The translations under genes were made by a program, and so were the position numbers. Below are positions 36,790-45,819 of a stretch of DNA of 64,000 nt, piece by piece. A model generated the notes under the pieces. It saw only the letters and a program-made list of their open reading frames with translations, had not been told where the DNA came from and ran no database searches. Position 1 is the first letter of the stretch. Every line of letters begins with the position of its first letter. Source of the stretch: DATFNV01 sp963827935 (GTDB lineage: Bacteria > Planctomycetota > Planctomycetia > Gemmatales > Gemmataceae); contig CAWHCN010000019.1 of NCBI GenBank assembly GCA_963827935.1, positions 186,001 through 250,000 on the forward strand, written 5' to 3'.

Positions 36790-36852
36790 GGTAGTCCGAA
36801 GGGCGTGTTTGACTGTCAGCACGCCCTTCGGAATACCTCAGGGCGTGCCACC
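36775..36852. repeat. Long hairpin repeat, copy 2
   Basis: 33-base arms at 36775-36807 and 36820-36852 pair with one mismatch around TTTGACTGTCAG. Arms match copy 1 (7787-7866) except at one or two positions, and the loops share CAG next to the right arm. Confidence 0.85.
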
Positions 36853-36901
36853 CAACAGCTGACCTCGGACAGTAATTGACGAAGTCATTCCTCGCGGGCC
36901 C

Positions 36902-37345
36902 CTACTCCCGATCCCAGCTGCGCCCGTCCAGACACACTTCGCGGATCAACTCACCCGGCAAATCGCGGCGCAGGCTGGCGATGGTGTGGGCGCGGTCGTA
37001 GTGTTCGTCGCGCAGGCGCAGCAGGGCCGCCGGGCGGCGGGCCTCGGCCAGGGCGTCGCGCAGCTCTTCCACGTCGGGGGCGCGCAGCTCGTAGCCGTTG
37101 AGCAGGCCCGGGGCGGGTGAGACATCCACGGCTCCCGCCGGGACAAAGGCAGGCGCGAGCCGCGGGACCCGGGCGGCCGGCATGCGCCCGTTGAGCAGCT
37201 CGATCAGGGCCTCCGTGTCCACCGAATGGGCCAGCCCCGCGCCGCCACACTCGCGAACGTACCAGCGCAGCAAGGCCGCACCCAGCGCCTTCAGCTCCGG
37301 CGACGTGGCCTCGGCCAGCGGCATCACTTCGCAGTCGATGGGCAT
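36902..37345 (-). CDS. Hypothetical acidic protein
   Basis: 147 residues from ATG 37345, preceded by GGAGGAA. It begins MPIDCEVMPLAEATSPELKA and is mostly helical, with several Arg/Glu-rich segments (ELRDALAEARRPAALLRLRD, HTIASLRRDLPGELIREV). It has no membrane segment, signal or known motif. The next gene on the same strand upstream (RND transporter) ends at 37448, about 100 bases away, so co-transcription is possible. Function unknown. Confidence 0.6.
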   Translation of the reverse strand: MPIDCEVMPLAEATSPELKALGAALLRWYVRECGGAGLAHSVDTEALIELLNGRMPAARVPRLAPAFVPAGAVDVSPAPGLLNGYELRAPDVEELRDALAEARRPAALLRLRDEHYDRAHTIASLRRDLPGELIREVCLDGRSWDRE

Positions 37346-37447
37346 GATTCGGTTCCTCCGCGTTGCCCCGTGTTGTAACCGCTTTTCGGGGCCCTGTCAA
37401 AGCGCAGGAGCGAGCAAATTGAAAATCCGTTGGAGGGGCCGGCCGAT

Positions 37448-40400
37448 CTAGGCTCCCGCCGGCGACCGGGCCGTCACGCCGTCGTGCAGAAGGCCCGCCT
37501 TGGTGTCCGCGGCGTGGGCCACGCCGTTGCCGCTCGGCGTGGGCAAGGCCAGGACCGATTTTTTGGGGCGGCGCCGGTCTTTGAGCCACTGGATCACATA
37601 GTAAAACACCGGCGTCAGGAAGATGCCGAAGAGGGTGACGCCCAGCATGCCGCTGAAGACGGCGGTGCCCAGCGTGCGCCGCATCTCGGCACCGGCCCCC
37701 TGCGACAGCATCAGCGGCACGACGCCGAGGATAAAGGCAAAGGAGGTCATCATGATGGGCCGCAGCCGCAGCCGGCAGGCGGCCAGCGTGGCCTGGTAGG
37801 TCGGCACGCCGGCCTCCGACTGGGCGCGGGCATATTCCACAATCAAGATCGCGTTTTTGCAGGCCAGGCCCACCAGCACGATGAAGCCGACCTGCGTGAA
37901 GATGTTGATGTCCAGGTGCGCCAGCACCACGCCCGTGATGGAGCAGAGCAGGCACATGGGCACGACCAGGATGACGGCGAGCGGCAGCGACCAGCTTTCG
38001 TACTGGGCCGCCAGCACCAAAAAGACCAGCACCACGGCCAGCCCGAAGGCGATAAGGGCCGTGTTGCCGGTTTGCAATTGCAGGAACGCCAGCTCGGTCC
38101 ACTCCGGGCGCATCGACGGATCGAGTTCCGGCTGGGCCACGCGCTCCATGCGGGCGATCGCGTCGCCGGAGGAGACGCCTGGCCGGGGCCCCCCGGTGAT
38201 GATCGCCGCCGGATACATGTTGTAGCGGACAATCATCACCGGCCCGTGCCGTTCCTCGACCTCGGCCATGGTGGCAAAGGGTACTTGCCGCCCCTTGTCG
38301 TTTCGGATGCGCAGGTGGTTGAGGTCCTTGACCTGGCGCCGGTATTCGTCGGAAGCCTGGGCGGTCACCTTCCAGGTACGGCCAAACTTGTTGAAGTCGT
38401 TGACGTACAGCGAGCCGACATCCACCTGCAAGGTGTTGAAGATCTCCGCGATCGACACGCCCCCCTTCTTGGCCATGCTGCGGTTGATGCGGATGTACAG
38501 CCAGGGTGTACGGGCGCGGAAGCTGGTGTAGAGCCCGTCCAGCTGGTCGTCGTCCCGGCCGGCCTCGACGACGCGATCGGCGGCGGCCTGGAGCAGATCG
38601 GGGCCGGAGTCGCCGCGGTCCTCGATCACGATCTTGAACCCGCCCGCCGTCCCCAGTCCCTCGACTGGCGGCGCGCCGAAGACCTGGACCAGCCCTTCGC
38701 CCGCCCCCTCTTGCAGTTCGGCCTGCAGCCGAGCCGTGATCGCCTCGCCGGACAGTTCCGGCCCCAGGCGCTCCTCGAACGGCTTGAGCATCACGAACAT
38801 CGACCCGAAGTTCGGCGCGTTGGCATTGAGCAATACCGATTGCCCGCCGATGGCGATGGTGTGGTTGACGCCCGGCACGGTCCGGGCCAGCTCTTCCAGC
38901 CGGCGCATGACCCGGTCGGTCCGTTGCAGCGACGCCGAGTCGGGCAGCTGGACATTCACCAGCAGATACCCCTTGTCCTGCTGCGGGATGAACCCGGTCG
39001 GAGTCCGCGTGAAGCCCCACCAGGTGAGGACCAGCAGGCCGGCATAGGCCACCAGCACCAGCACGCTGCCCCGCAAGAAGACGGCGACGACCCGGGTGTA
39101 CAATCCGGTGGAGATATCGAAGACGGCATTGAACAGCCAGAAAACCCCGCCGAGCAGCCAGTTCAGCGGCCGGCCCACGAACCAGCCAACCGGGATCGCC
39201 ACGGCCAGGGCGGCGATCAGGGCTGTCCGGTCGGTCAGCAACTCCAGGGGTCCCGCCAGGTTCGGCGGCAGTTGCTGAACCAGCCGCGCTACCCACGGTG
39301 CCAGCCAGGGACCCAGGTAGAAGTAGCCGGCCGCCCCACCCAGCAGTGCGAACGACACACGCGGCAACGGCTTGACGATCCCGCCTCCCTTCGGGTGGGG
39401 CCGCAACAGAAGGGCCGACAACGCCGGGCTCAACGTCAAAGAATTGAAGGCCGAAATCAGGGTCGAAACCGCGATCGTCAGGGCGAACTGGCGGTAGAAC
39501 TGGCCGGTGATGCCGCTGATAAACGCGCAGGGGATGAAGACGGCACTGAGCACCAGCCCCACCGCTACCACCGGCCCGGACACCAGGCGCATGGCCTCGA
39601 CCGTCGCCTCGCGCGGCGGTAGGCCGTGCTCCATCTGCCGCTCCACCGCCTCGACCACCACGATGGCATCGTCCACGACGATGCCGATGGCCAGCACCAG
39701 CCCGAACAGCGTCAGATTGTTCAGCGAGAAGCCGAGGATCGCCATCACGGCGAAGGTGCCCATGACGGCCACGGGCACGGCGACCAGCGGGATCAGCGCC
39801 GACCGCCAATTTTGCAGGAACAGGAGCACGACGGCGGCCACCAGCAGCACCGCGTCGAACAGGGTATTGCGGACTTCGTGGATCGACTCCGTGATGAAAG
39901 GCGTCGTGTCGTAAACGATGTCGTAGCCCACGCCGGCGGGGAAGGTCTTCTTGAGTTCCTCCATCTTGTCCTTGACCGCCTCGGCCACCTTGAGGGCGTT
40001 GGAGCCCGGCAGCTGGTAGACGGACAGGGCGACCGAGGGCCGGCCGTCGAGGGTGCAGGTCTGGTCGTAGCTCTCGGCCCCGAGTTGCACATGGGCCACG
40101 TCGCGCAGGCGCACCAGCCGGCCCTGGGAGTCGTTCTTCAGAATGATCTCGCCGAACTGGTCCGGAGCGACGAGCCGACCCAAGGTGCTCATCGTCAACT
40201 GAAAGACCTGGCCGCTGGGCACCGGCGGCTGGCCGACCTGCCCGGCCGCCACCTGCGTGTTCTGTTGATTGATGGCCGTCACCACGTCCGAGGCCGACAG
40301 GTTGTAGGCCACCAGCCGGTCCGGGCTGAGCCAGACGCGCATGCTGTAATCGCGCTTACCCAGGTAGGTAATATCGCCGACCCCTTTCAGGCGCGACAGC

Positions 40401-40897
40401 TCGTCCTTGAGCTGGATGGTGGCGTAGTTGCTCAGGTACAGGTCCTTGCGCGAATCGTCCGGCGAGAACAGGTTGATAATCATCAGCACGCTGGTCGATT
40501 TCTTCTTGACCGTGACGCCGTTGCGCTTGACCAGGTCGGGCAAGATCGGTTGGGCCAAATCCACGCGGTTTTGCACCAGCACCTGGGCGATGTTAAGGTC
40601 CACGCCGTGCTGGAAGGTGACCGTAAGGTTGTAGGTGCCGTCGTTGGTACACTGCGAGGACATGTACATCATGCCCTCGACGCCGTTGACCTGCTGCTCG
40701 ATGGGGGCGGCGACCGTGTCGGCGACCACCTCGGCATTGGCCCCGGGATAGATGGCCGAAACCTCGACGGTCGGCGGCGCGATCTCGGGATACTGCGCGA
40801 CCGGCAGGGTGACCAGCGTCACCAACCCGGCCAGGGTGATGGTGATCGACAGCACCGAGGCGAAGATCGGCCGGCTAATGAAGAAGTTCGAGAACAC
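37448..40897 (-). CDS. RND efflux transporter, HAE1 family
   Basis: 1,149 residues, starting at GTG 40897 (FSNFFISRPIFASVLSITIT). Standard 12-helix RND layout: PTVEVSAIYPGANAEVVADT porter start, TM4 proton-relay segment LAIGIVVDDAIVVVEAVER with paired Asp, and the second half QGTP-like region and helices near the C-terminus (QVGFIVLVGLACKNAILIVE). It pumps hydrophobic compounds across the outer membrane with a fusion protein and outer-membrane channel. A Gly/Pro-rich insert at about 505-575 is longer than in E. coli AcrB. It is the third gene of the operon after the fusion protein and another RND pump; no TolC-like gene is in view. Confidence 0.9.
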   Translation of the reverse strand: MFSNFFISRPIFASVLSITITLAGLVTLVTLPVAQYPEIAPPTVEVSAIYPGANAEVVADTVAAPIEQQVNGVEGMMYMSSQCTNDGTYNLTVTFQHGVDLNIAQVLVQNRVDLAQPILPDLVKRNGVTVKKKSTSVLMIINLFSPDDSRKDLYLSNYATIQLKDELSRLKGVGDITYLGKRDYSMRVWLSPDRLVAYNLSASDVVTAINQQNTQVAAGQVGQPPVPSGQVFQLTMSTLGRLVAPDQFGEIILKNDSQGRLVRLRDVAHVQLGAESYDQTCTLDGRPSVALSVYQLPGSNALKVAEAVKDKMEELKKTFPAGVGYDIVYDTTPFITESIHEVRNTLFDAVLLVAAVVLLFLQNWRSALIPLVAVPVAVMGTFAVMAILGFSLNNLTLFGLVLAIGIVVDDAIVVVEAVERQMEHGLPPREATVEAMRLVSGPVVAVGLVLSAVFIPCAFISGITGQFYRQFALTIAVSTLISAFNSLTLSPALSALLLRPHPKGGGIVKPLPRVSFALLGGAAGYFYLGPWLAPWVARLVQQLPPNLAGPLELLTDRTALIAALAVAIPVGWFVGRPLNWLLGGVFWLFNAVFDISTGLYTRVVAVFLRGSVLVLVAYAGLLVLTWWGFTRTPTGFIPQQDKGYLLVNVQLPDSASLQRTDRVMRRLEELARTVPGVNHTIAIGGQSVLLNANAPNFGSMFVMLKPFEERLGPELSGEAITARLQAELQEGAGEGLVQVFGAPPVEGLGTAGGFKIVIEDRGDSGPDLLQAAADRVVEAGRDDDQLDGLYTSFRARTPWLYIRINRSMAKKGGVSIAEIFNTLQVDVGSLYVNDFNKFGRTWKVTAQASDEYRRQVKDLNHLRIRNDKGRQVPFATMAEVEERHGPVMIVRYNMYPAAIITGGPRPGVSSGDAIARMERVAQPELDPSMRPEWTELAFLQLQTGNTALIAFGLAVVLVFLVLAAQYESWSLPLAVILVVPMCLLCSITGVVLAHLDINIFTQVGFIVLVGLACKNAILIVEYARAQSEAGVPTYQATLAACRLRLRPIMMTSFAFILGVVPLMLSQGAGAEMRRTLGTAVFSGMLGVTLFGIFLTPVFYYVIQWLKDRRRPKKSVLALPTPSGNGVAHAADTKAGLLHDGVTARSPAGA

Positions 40898-40915
40898 GAA
40901 ACACCCTCGATCCGA

Positions 40916-40940
40916 GCGGATCTACGATCCGCCGCTAAAC
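40916..40940. repeat. 25-nt intercistronic palindromic motif, copy 3
   Basis: Same consensus as copies at 6311-6335 and 18054-18078. On the coding strand GTTTAG gives the last Val codon and stop of the upstream RND gene; the next gene starts 18 bases beyond the motif. Confidence 0.75.
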
Positions 40941-43900
40941 ATCGCGCGAATTGCGTCGCCGCAACAGCGCCGGCACGGCCCGGCGCAGGCCGAGCGTCAG
41001 TGCCCCCAGCGTCAAGAACCCGAACAGCTGCATGGCCCGGGAGCGGAACAGACGCGTCCCGCCCAGCCAGTCGATCACCCAGAAGAACACGGGCGTCAGG
41101 AAGATGCCGAACAGGGTGACGCCGATCATGCCGGCGAAGACCGCCGTGCCCAGGGTCTTGCGCATTTCGGCACCGGCGCCGTGGCCGAGCAGCAGCGGCA
41201 CCACGCCGAGGATGAAGGCGACGGAGGTCATGATGATCGGCCGCAGCCGCAGCCGGCAGGCCGCCAGCGCCGCCTCCCGCCGCTCCAGCCCCTCCTCCCG
41301 CTTGTGCTTGGCAAACTCGATAATCAGGATCGCATTCTTGCTGGCCAGTCCCACCAGCACCACAAAGCCGATCTGCGTGAAGATGTTGATGTCCTGGTGG
41401 GCCACCTGCACTCCGGCGATGCCGGAGAGCAAACACAGCGGGACGACGAGGATGACGGCCAGCGGCAGCGACCAGCTTTCGTACTGGGCGGCCAGCACCA
41501 GGAAGACCGCCACCACGGCGCAGGCGAACAGGTTCATGGCGGTGCCGCCGGCTTGCAGCTCCAGGTAGGACATATCGGTCCACTCGTAGCGGAGCGCGGG
41601 GGGCAACTCGCGGTCGGCCAGGCGTTCCATGATGTCGATCCCCTGCCGCGAGCTGTAGCCGGGCGCGGCGCTCCCCTGGACGGTGGCCGCCGGGTACATG
41701 TTGTACCGTGTCAGCACCAGCGGACCATTGCGCTCGGAAATATCTACCAGTGAGCCCAGCGGGACCATGCTGCCTCGGGCGTTGCGCACCTTCAGGCGAT
41801 AGAGCTGGTCCACGCTGGTCCGGAACTGGGCGTCGGACTGGACGATCACCTGCCAGGTCCGACCCAGGCGGTTGAAGTCGTTGACGTAGAGCGAGCCCTG
41901 AAAGATGACGAGCGTGTTGTTGACGTCGTCCACCTTCACGCCGCGCGATTCGCATTCGCGGGCATTGGGCTGCACGTGTAGTTGAGGCACGTTGGCCCGG
42001 TAGGCGGTGAAGAGGCGCATCAACCCCGGCTCCTGGAAGCTGCTGCGGATCAGGCCGTCGGTCTGCTCCTGGAGGGGGACGGCTCCGAGGTCGCCGCGAT
42101 CCTCGACCACGAAGGCGAAGCCGCCGGCCCGCCCCACGCCCCGCACCGGCGGCGGCGGAAAGACCTGGATCATGGCCTCCGGGATGGTGCCAAAGTCGGC
42201 CATCAAGCGGTCGGCAATGGCCGAGGCCCTCACGTCCGGCGTCTGTCGTTCCCCGTACGGTTTCAGGTTGACGAACATCGACGCAAAGTTCGACCCGGTG
42301 GCGTTCAGGGCGAACGATTGCCCGACGATGCTGGTCGCGTGCAGGATCCCCGGCGAGCCGATGGCCAGTTTCTCCATCTTGCGCATGACTTCGTCGGTGC
42401 GCTCGGTGGAGGCCGAGTCAGGCAGCTGGATGGTGACCATCAGGTAGCCCATGTCCTGCTGCGGAATGAAGCCGCGCGGTGTGCGGGTAAACCCGAACCA
42501 GGTCAGGGCCAGGAGGCCGCCGTAGACCGCCAGCACCACGACGCTGACGCGCAACATTCCGCCGACGGCCCGCGTGTAGAGGTTGGCGGTCAGGCGGAAG
42601 CCGGCGTTGAAGCGGCGGAAAAACCAGCCCAGGACAATGTTCAACGGCGGGCCGAGCAGGGCACCGGCGGCCGCTCCTGCGACAATAGCGATCGCCTGTA
42701 GGGCAGGATCCGCCTGCCGCCATTGCAGCAACAGATCGGCATAAGGAACGTACCCCACGACCTGGCTCACAAGCGTCGTCGGCAAGAAGATGTAGCCGGC
42801 GACTCCCCCCACCAGGAGGTAGGCCGGCCACGGCAGGGGAGCGTGCTTCGCCTTGTCACGCGGTTTGAGCAAGAGTGCCGCCAGCGCCGGGCTGAGGGTC
42901 AGCGAGTTGAACGCCGACAGCAACGTGGACACCGAAATGGTCAGCGCAAACTGCCGGAAGAACAGCCCCGTGATGCCGCCGATGAAGGCACACGGCACGA
43001 AAACCGCGCTCAGTACCAGGCCGACCGCGATCACCGGACCCGAAACCTGCTGCATCGCCAGCAGCGTCGCCTCACGCGGCGCCAGCCCTTCCTCGATGTG
43101 GTGCTCGACCGCCTCGACCACGACGATGGCATCGTCCACGACGATGCCGATCGCCAGCACCAGGCCGAACATGGTGAGGTTGTTCAGGCTGAAGCCCATC
43201 AGCGCCATGATCGCGAAGGTGCCGACAATGGCCACCGGAACGGCGATCAGCGGGATCAACGCCGACCGCCAGTTCTGCAAGAACAGGAGCACAACGAACG
43301 CGACCAGGATGATGGCATCGCGCAGCGTCTTGACCACCTCGCGCAGCGATTCCTGCGTGTAAGGAACCGTCGTGAAGCCGATCTCCCAGTTGAGGTCCTC
43401 GGGGAAGGAGCGCTTCAGGTCGTCCATCTTGGCATAGATACGATCGGCCGTGTCGAGGGCGTTGGCATCGGGCAACTGGAAGATGGCCAGGAAGACGGTA
43501 GGCCTGCCATCCATGCGGCAAGTGACATCCTGGGCCTTGGCCCCCAACTCGACCCGGGCGACGTCCTTGACCCGCGTCAGCCGGCCCTGCGAGTCGGCCC
43601 GCACGATGATGTCCTCGAACTGCTCGACCTCCTTGAGCCGGCCCAGGGTATCGAGAGTGATGGTGCGATCCGTGCTGTCGGCCAACGGGCTGCTGGCCCA
43701 TGAGACCGGTGGCCACCGCGTTGTTCTGCTCGCGGAGGGCCTGGACCACATCGGTCGCCGCCAGGTTGCGCGCCGCCAACCGGTTCGGATTGATCCACAG
43801 GCGCATGCTGTAATCGCGCTGGCCGAACAGGAAAACATCGCTGACCCCCTGCACCCGGGTCAGCTCGTCGCGAATGATCCGCAGGGCATAATTGCTAAGA

Positions 43901-44361
43901 TAAAGCTGGTTGTACCGGCCGTGCGGCGAATTGATCGAGATGCCCATGAGGATGTCCGGCGACCGCTTCAGCGTGGTCACGCCGGTCTGCTTGATCACAT
44001 CGGGCAGCTTGGGGATGGCCAGGCTGACGCGGTTCTGCACCAGCACCTGGGCCATGTTCAGGTCGATCCCCTGGTGGAAGGTGACGGTCAGGCTGTACGA
44101 GCCGTCGTTGGCGCACGACGACGACATGTACATCATGCCTTCAACGCCGTTGACCTCCTTCTCGATGGGGGCGGCGACAGCCTCGGCGACATCGCGGGCA
44201 CTGGCGCCGGGATACGTGCAGGTGACTTGGACGGTCGGCGGCGTGATGCGCGGGAACTGCGCCAGCGGCAGCGCGAAGACGGACAGGAAGCCGGCCAGGG
44301 TGATGAGGATGGACAGCACCGAAGCGAAGATCGGCCGATCGATGAAGAACTTCGAGAACAT
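40935..44361 (-). CDS. RND efflux transporter, HAE1 family, second copy (one frameshift)
   Basis: About 1,142 residues from ATG 44361 (MFSKFFIDRPIFASVLSILI). It has the same features as its neighbour, including LAIGIVVDDAIVVVEAVEHH and QIGFVVLVGLASKNAILIIE. The frame breaks near 43690: ATGLMGQQPV should continue into DSTDRTITLDTLGRLKEVEQ, and one base is missing. Two tandem non-identical pump genes after one fusion protein suggest a heteromeric (MdtBC-like) pump; this is inference from order only. A 25-nt motif links it to the downstream RND gene. Confidence 0.85.
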
Positions 44362-44378
44362 CAGTGCGCCCTTCGGGA

Positions 44379-44483
44379 AGGACAAAGGACGAAGGACAAA
44401 GGACAAAGGACAAAGGACAAAGGACAAATCAGAATCTACTCGCCCTTTGTCCTTTGTCCTTCGTCCTTCGTCCTTTGTTCTTC
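44379..44483. repeat. GGACAAA heptamer hairpin between fusion protein and pump genes
   Basis: Left arm: seven or so units of GGACAAA/GGACGAA (44379-44430). Right arm: the reverse complement units (44443-44483). Loop TCAGAATCTACTCG. It lies in the 74-base gap and extends into the end of the fusion protein gene, encoding its tail EEQRTKDEGQRTKGE. Confidence 0.85.
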
Positions 44484-45623
44484 AGCCGCCTCTTCCTTCG
44501 AGACCCGCACCTCCGCGTAGCCGGTCTTGGGATCGGAGCGCACCCGCTGCAAGCCGCTGACGATGACGCGCTCGCCGGCCTCGATCCCCTTGAGGACCAC
44601 GCGCTCGGCCCCGTGCTGCGCCCCCAGTTCGATGCGTCGGTACGTCGCGTGATTGTCGCTATCGACCACCCAGACGAATTTCTGCCCCTGGTCGGTCGCC
44701 AGGGCTTGCTCGGGGATGAGGACGGCCTGGTGGGCCGCCCCGAGCGGCAGCCGCACGCGCACAAATAGGCCCGGCGTCAGCAGCTGCTTGGGATTGGCGA
44801 ACACGCCGCGCAGCCAGACCGAGCCGCTGTCCAGGTCGACCCGATTGTCCACAAAGTCGATCTTGCCGTGGTGGACATAGTCCGGCTCGTCCGAAAGCCC
44901 CATCGAAACGGGCATGTCCTTCTGCTGGCTGCCGGTAATGCCCTGCTTCTCGAGGAAGCGCTGGATACGCAGATAAGTGCGCTCGTCGATGTCGAAATAC
45001 GCATACACCGGGTCGAGGCTGACGATGCGGGTGAGCAGCGTGTCGTCGGCCTTGACCATGTTGCCGGGGTCGACCATGCGGCGGCTGATGCGGCCGCTGA
45101 TGGGGCACGTGACCTTGCTGTAATCGACGTTGAGCTGGGCCGCGTTGCGGGCGGCGCGCGCGGCCTTGACCGTCGCCCGCCCCTCATCGAGGTCGCCCAC
45201 GGCCCTGTCATAGTCCTCCCGGCTGATCGATGCTTTGCCCAGAAGCGACTGGGCCCGGGAAAAGTCGAACTCCAGCCGCCGCACGTGCGCCTCGGCCAGG
45301 TTGACGTTGGCCTCGGCCCGCTCCAGATCCGCCTTGAAGGGACGCGGATCGATCTCGAACAGCACGTCCTTCTCGTGAACCTCGGCCCCGTCCTTGAAGT
45401 TGAAGCGATCCAGATAGCCGCTGACGTGGGCTTTCACGTCGACCGCCTTTTCCGCCTCGATCTTCCCCTGGAATTCCTCGAAGTCGGTGACCTCATGGGC
45501 CACGGCGGGGCTGACGACCACCTCGGGCGCCTTGGGCGGCGGCAGCGGAGCCGCGGCAGTGTTACAGCCGGCGGCCGCCACCCCGCACAGCGCGACCACG
45601 GACAGAATGGCACGACGATGCAT
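44436..45623 (-). CDS. RND periplasmic adaptor lipoprotein
   Basis: 395 residues. A lipoprotein signal ends VAAAGC with Cys20. Then come a barrel-sandwich hybrid start (VDVKAHVSGYLDRFNFKDGA), a helical hairpin (about 105-175, ADLERAEANVNLAEAHVRRL), a second half-lipoyl (SKVTCPISGRISRRMVDPGN), and beta-barrel/membrane-proximal domains (QLLTPGLFVRVRLPLGAAHQ). It links inner-membrane RND pumps to an outer-membrane channel. The last 15 residues come from the adjacent repeat, not from the family. It is the first gene of the operon; promoter and operator lie just upstream. Confidence 0.85.
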   Translation of the reverse strand: MHRRAILSVVALCGVAAAGCNTAAAPLPPPKAPEVVVSPAVAHEVTDFEEFQGKIEAEKAVDVKAHVSGYLDRFNFKDGAEVHEKDVLFEIDPRPFKADLERAEANVNLAEAHVRRLEFDFSRAQSLLGKASISREDYDRAVGDLDEGRATVKAARAARNAAQLNVDYSKVTCPISGRISRRMVDPGNMVKADDTLLTRIVSLDPVYAYFDIDERTYLRIQRFLEKQGITGSQQKDMPVSMGLSDEPDYVHHGKIDFVDNRVDLDSGSVWLRGVFANPKQLLTPGLFVRVRLPLGAAHQAVLIPEQALATDQGQKFVWVVDSDNHATYRRIELGAQHGAERVVLKGIEAGERVIVSGLQRVRSDPKTGYAEVRVSKEEAAEEQRTKDEGQRTKGE

Positions 45624-45680
45624 GGCGAGTTCCTGGGGGCGAGGTGGGGTTGGCAGGCCGCACGGCCGCGCGTGGAATAC

Positions 45681-45698
45681 GGACTGACCGGTCAGTCC
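45681..45698. promoter_or_regulatory. 18-bp perfect palindromic operator (TetR type)
   Basis: GGACTGACCGGTCAGTCC is its own reverse complement. The ACTGACCGGTCAGT core is characteristic of TetR/AcrR-family operators. It lies directly downstream of the predicted -10 of the efflux operon, an ideal repression site, 58 bases before the first start codon. No tetR gene is seen within the window. Confidence 0.7.
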
Positions 45699-45706
45699 GG
45701 TCCCCT

Positions 45707-45735
45707 ATTTGACGAGGTTGACGCCTCCCTGTCAA
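45707..45735 (-). promoter_or_regulatory. Sigma-70-like promoter of the efflux operon
   Basis: On the minus strand TTGACA (45735-45730), a 17-base spacer and TCAAAT (45712-45707). Start of transcription would fall next to or within the palindromic operator at 45681-45698. Confidence 0.6.
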
Positions 45736-45819
45736 GATGGGCCGCCCTTTGCCAGGACTGAGACTGGCGTGGCACGGCTTCCGCACGCACGTGGACTATC
45801 CCTGTCGGCGCGGGTAAAA

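Noticed and set aside
37430..39622. A 730-codon open frame opposite the RND pump gene
   Set aside because: Antisense to a clear transporter; sequence is His/Asp/Arg/Gln-rich without any fold-like pattern. The same applies to frames opposite the second pump.
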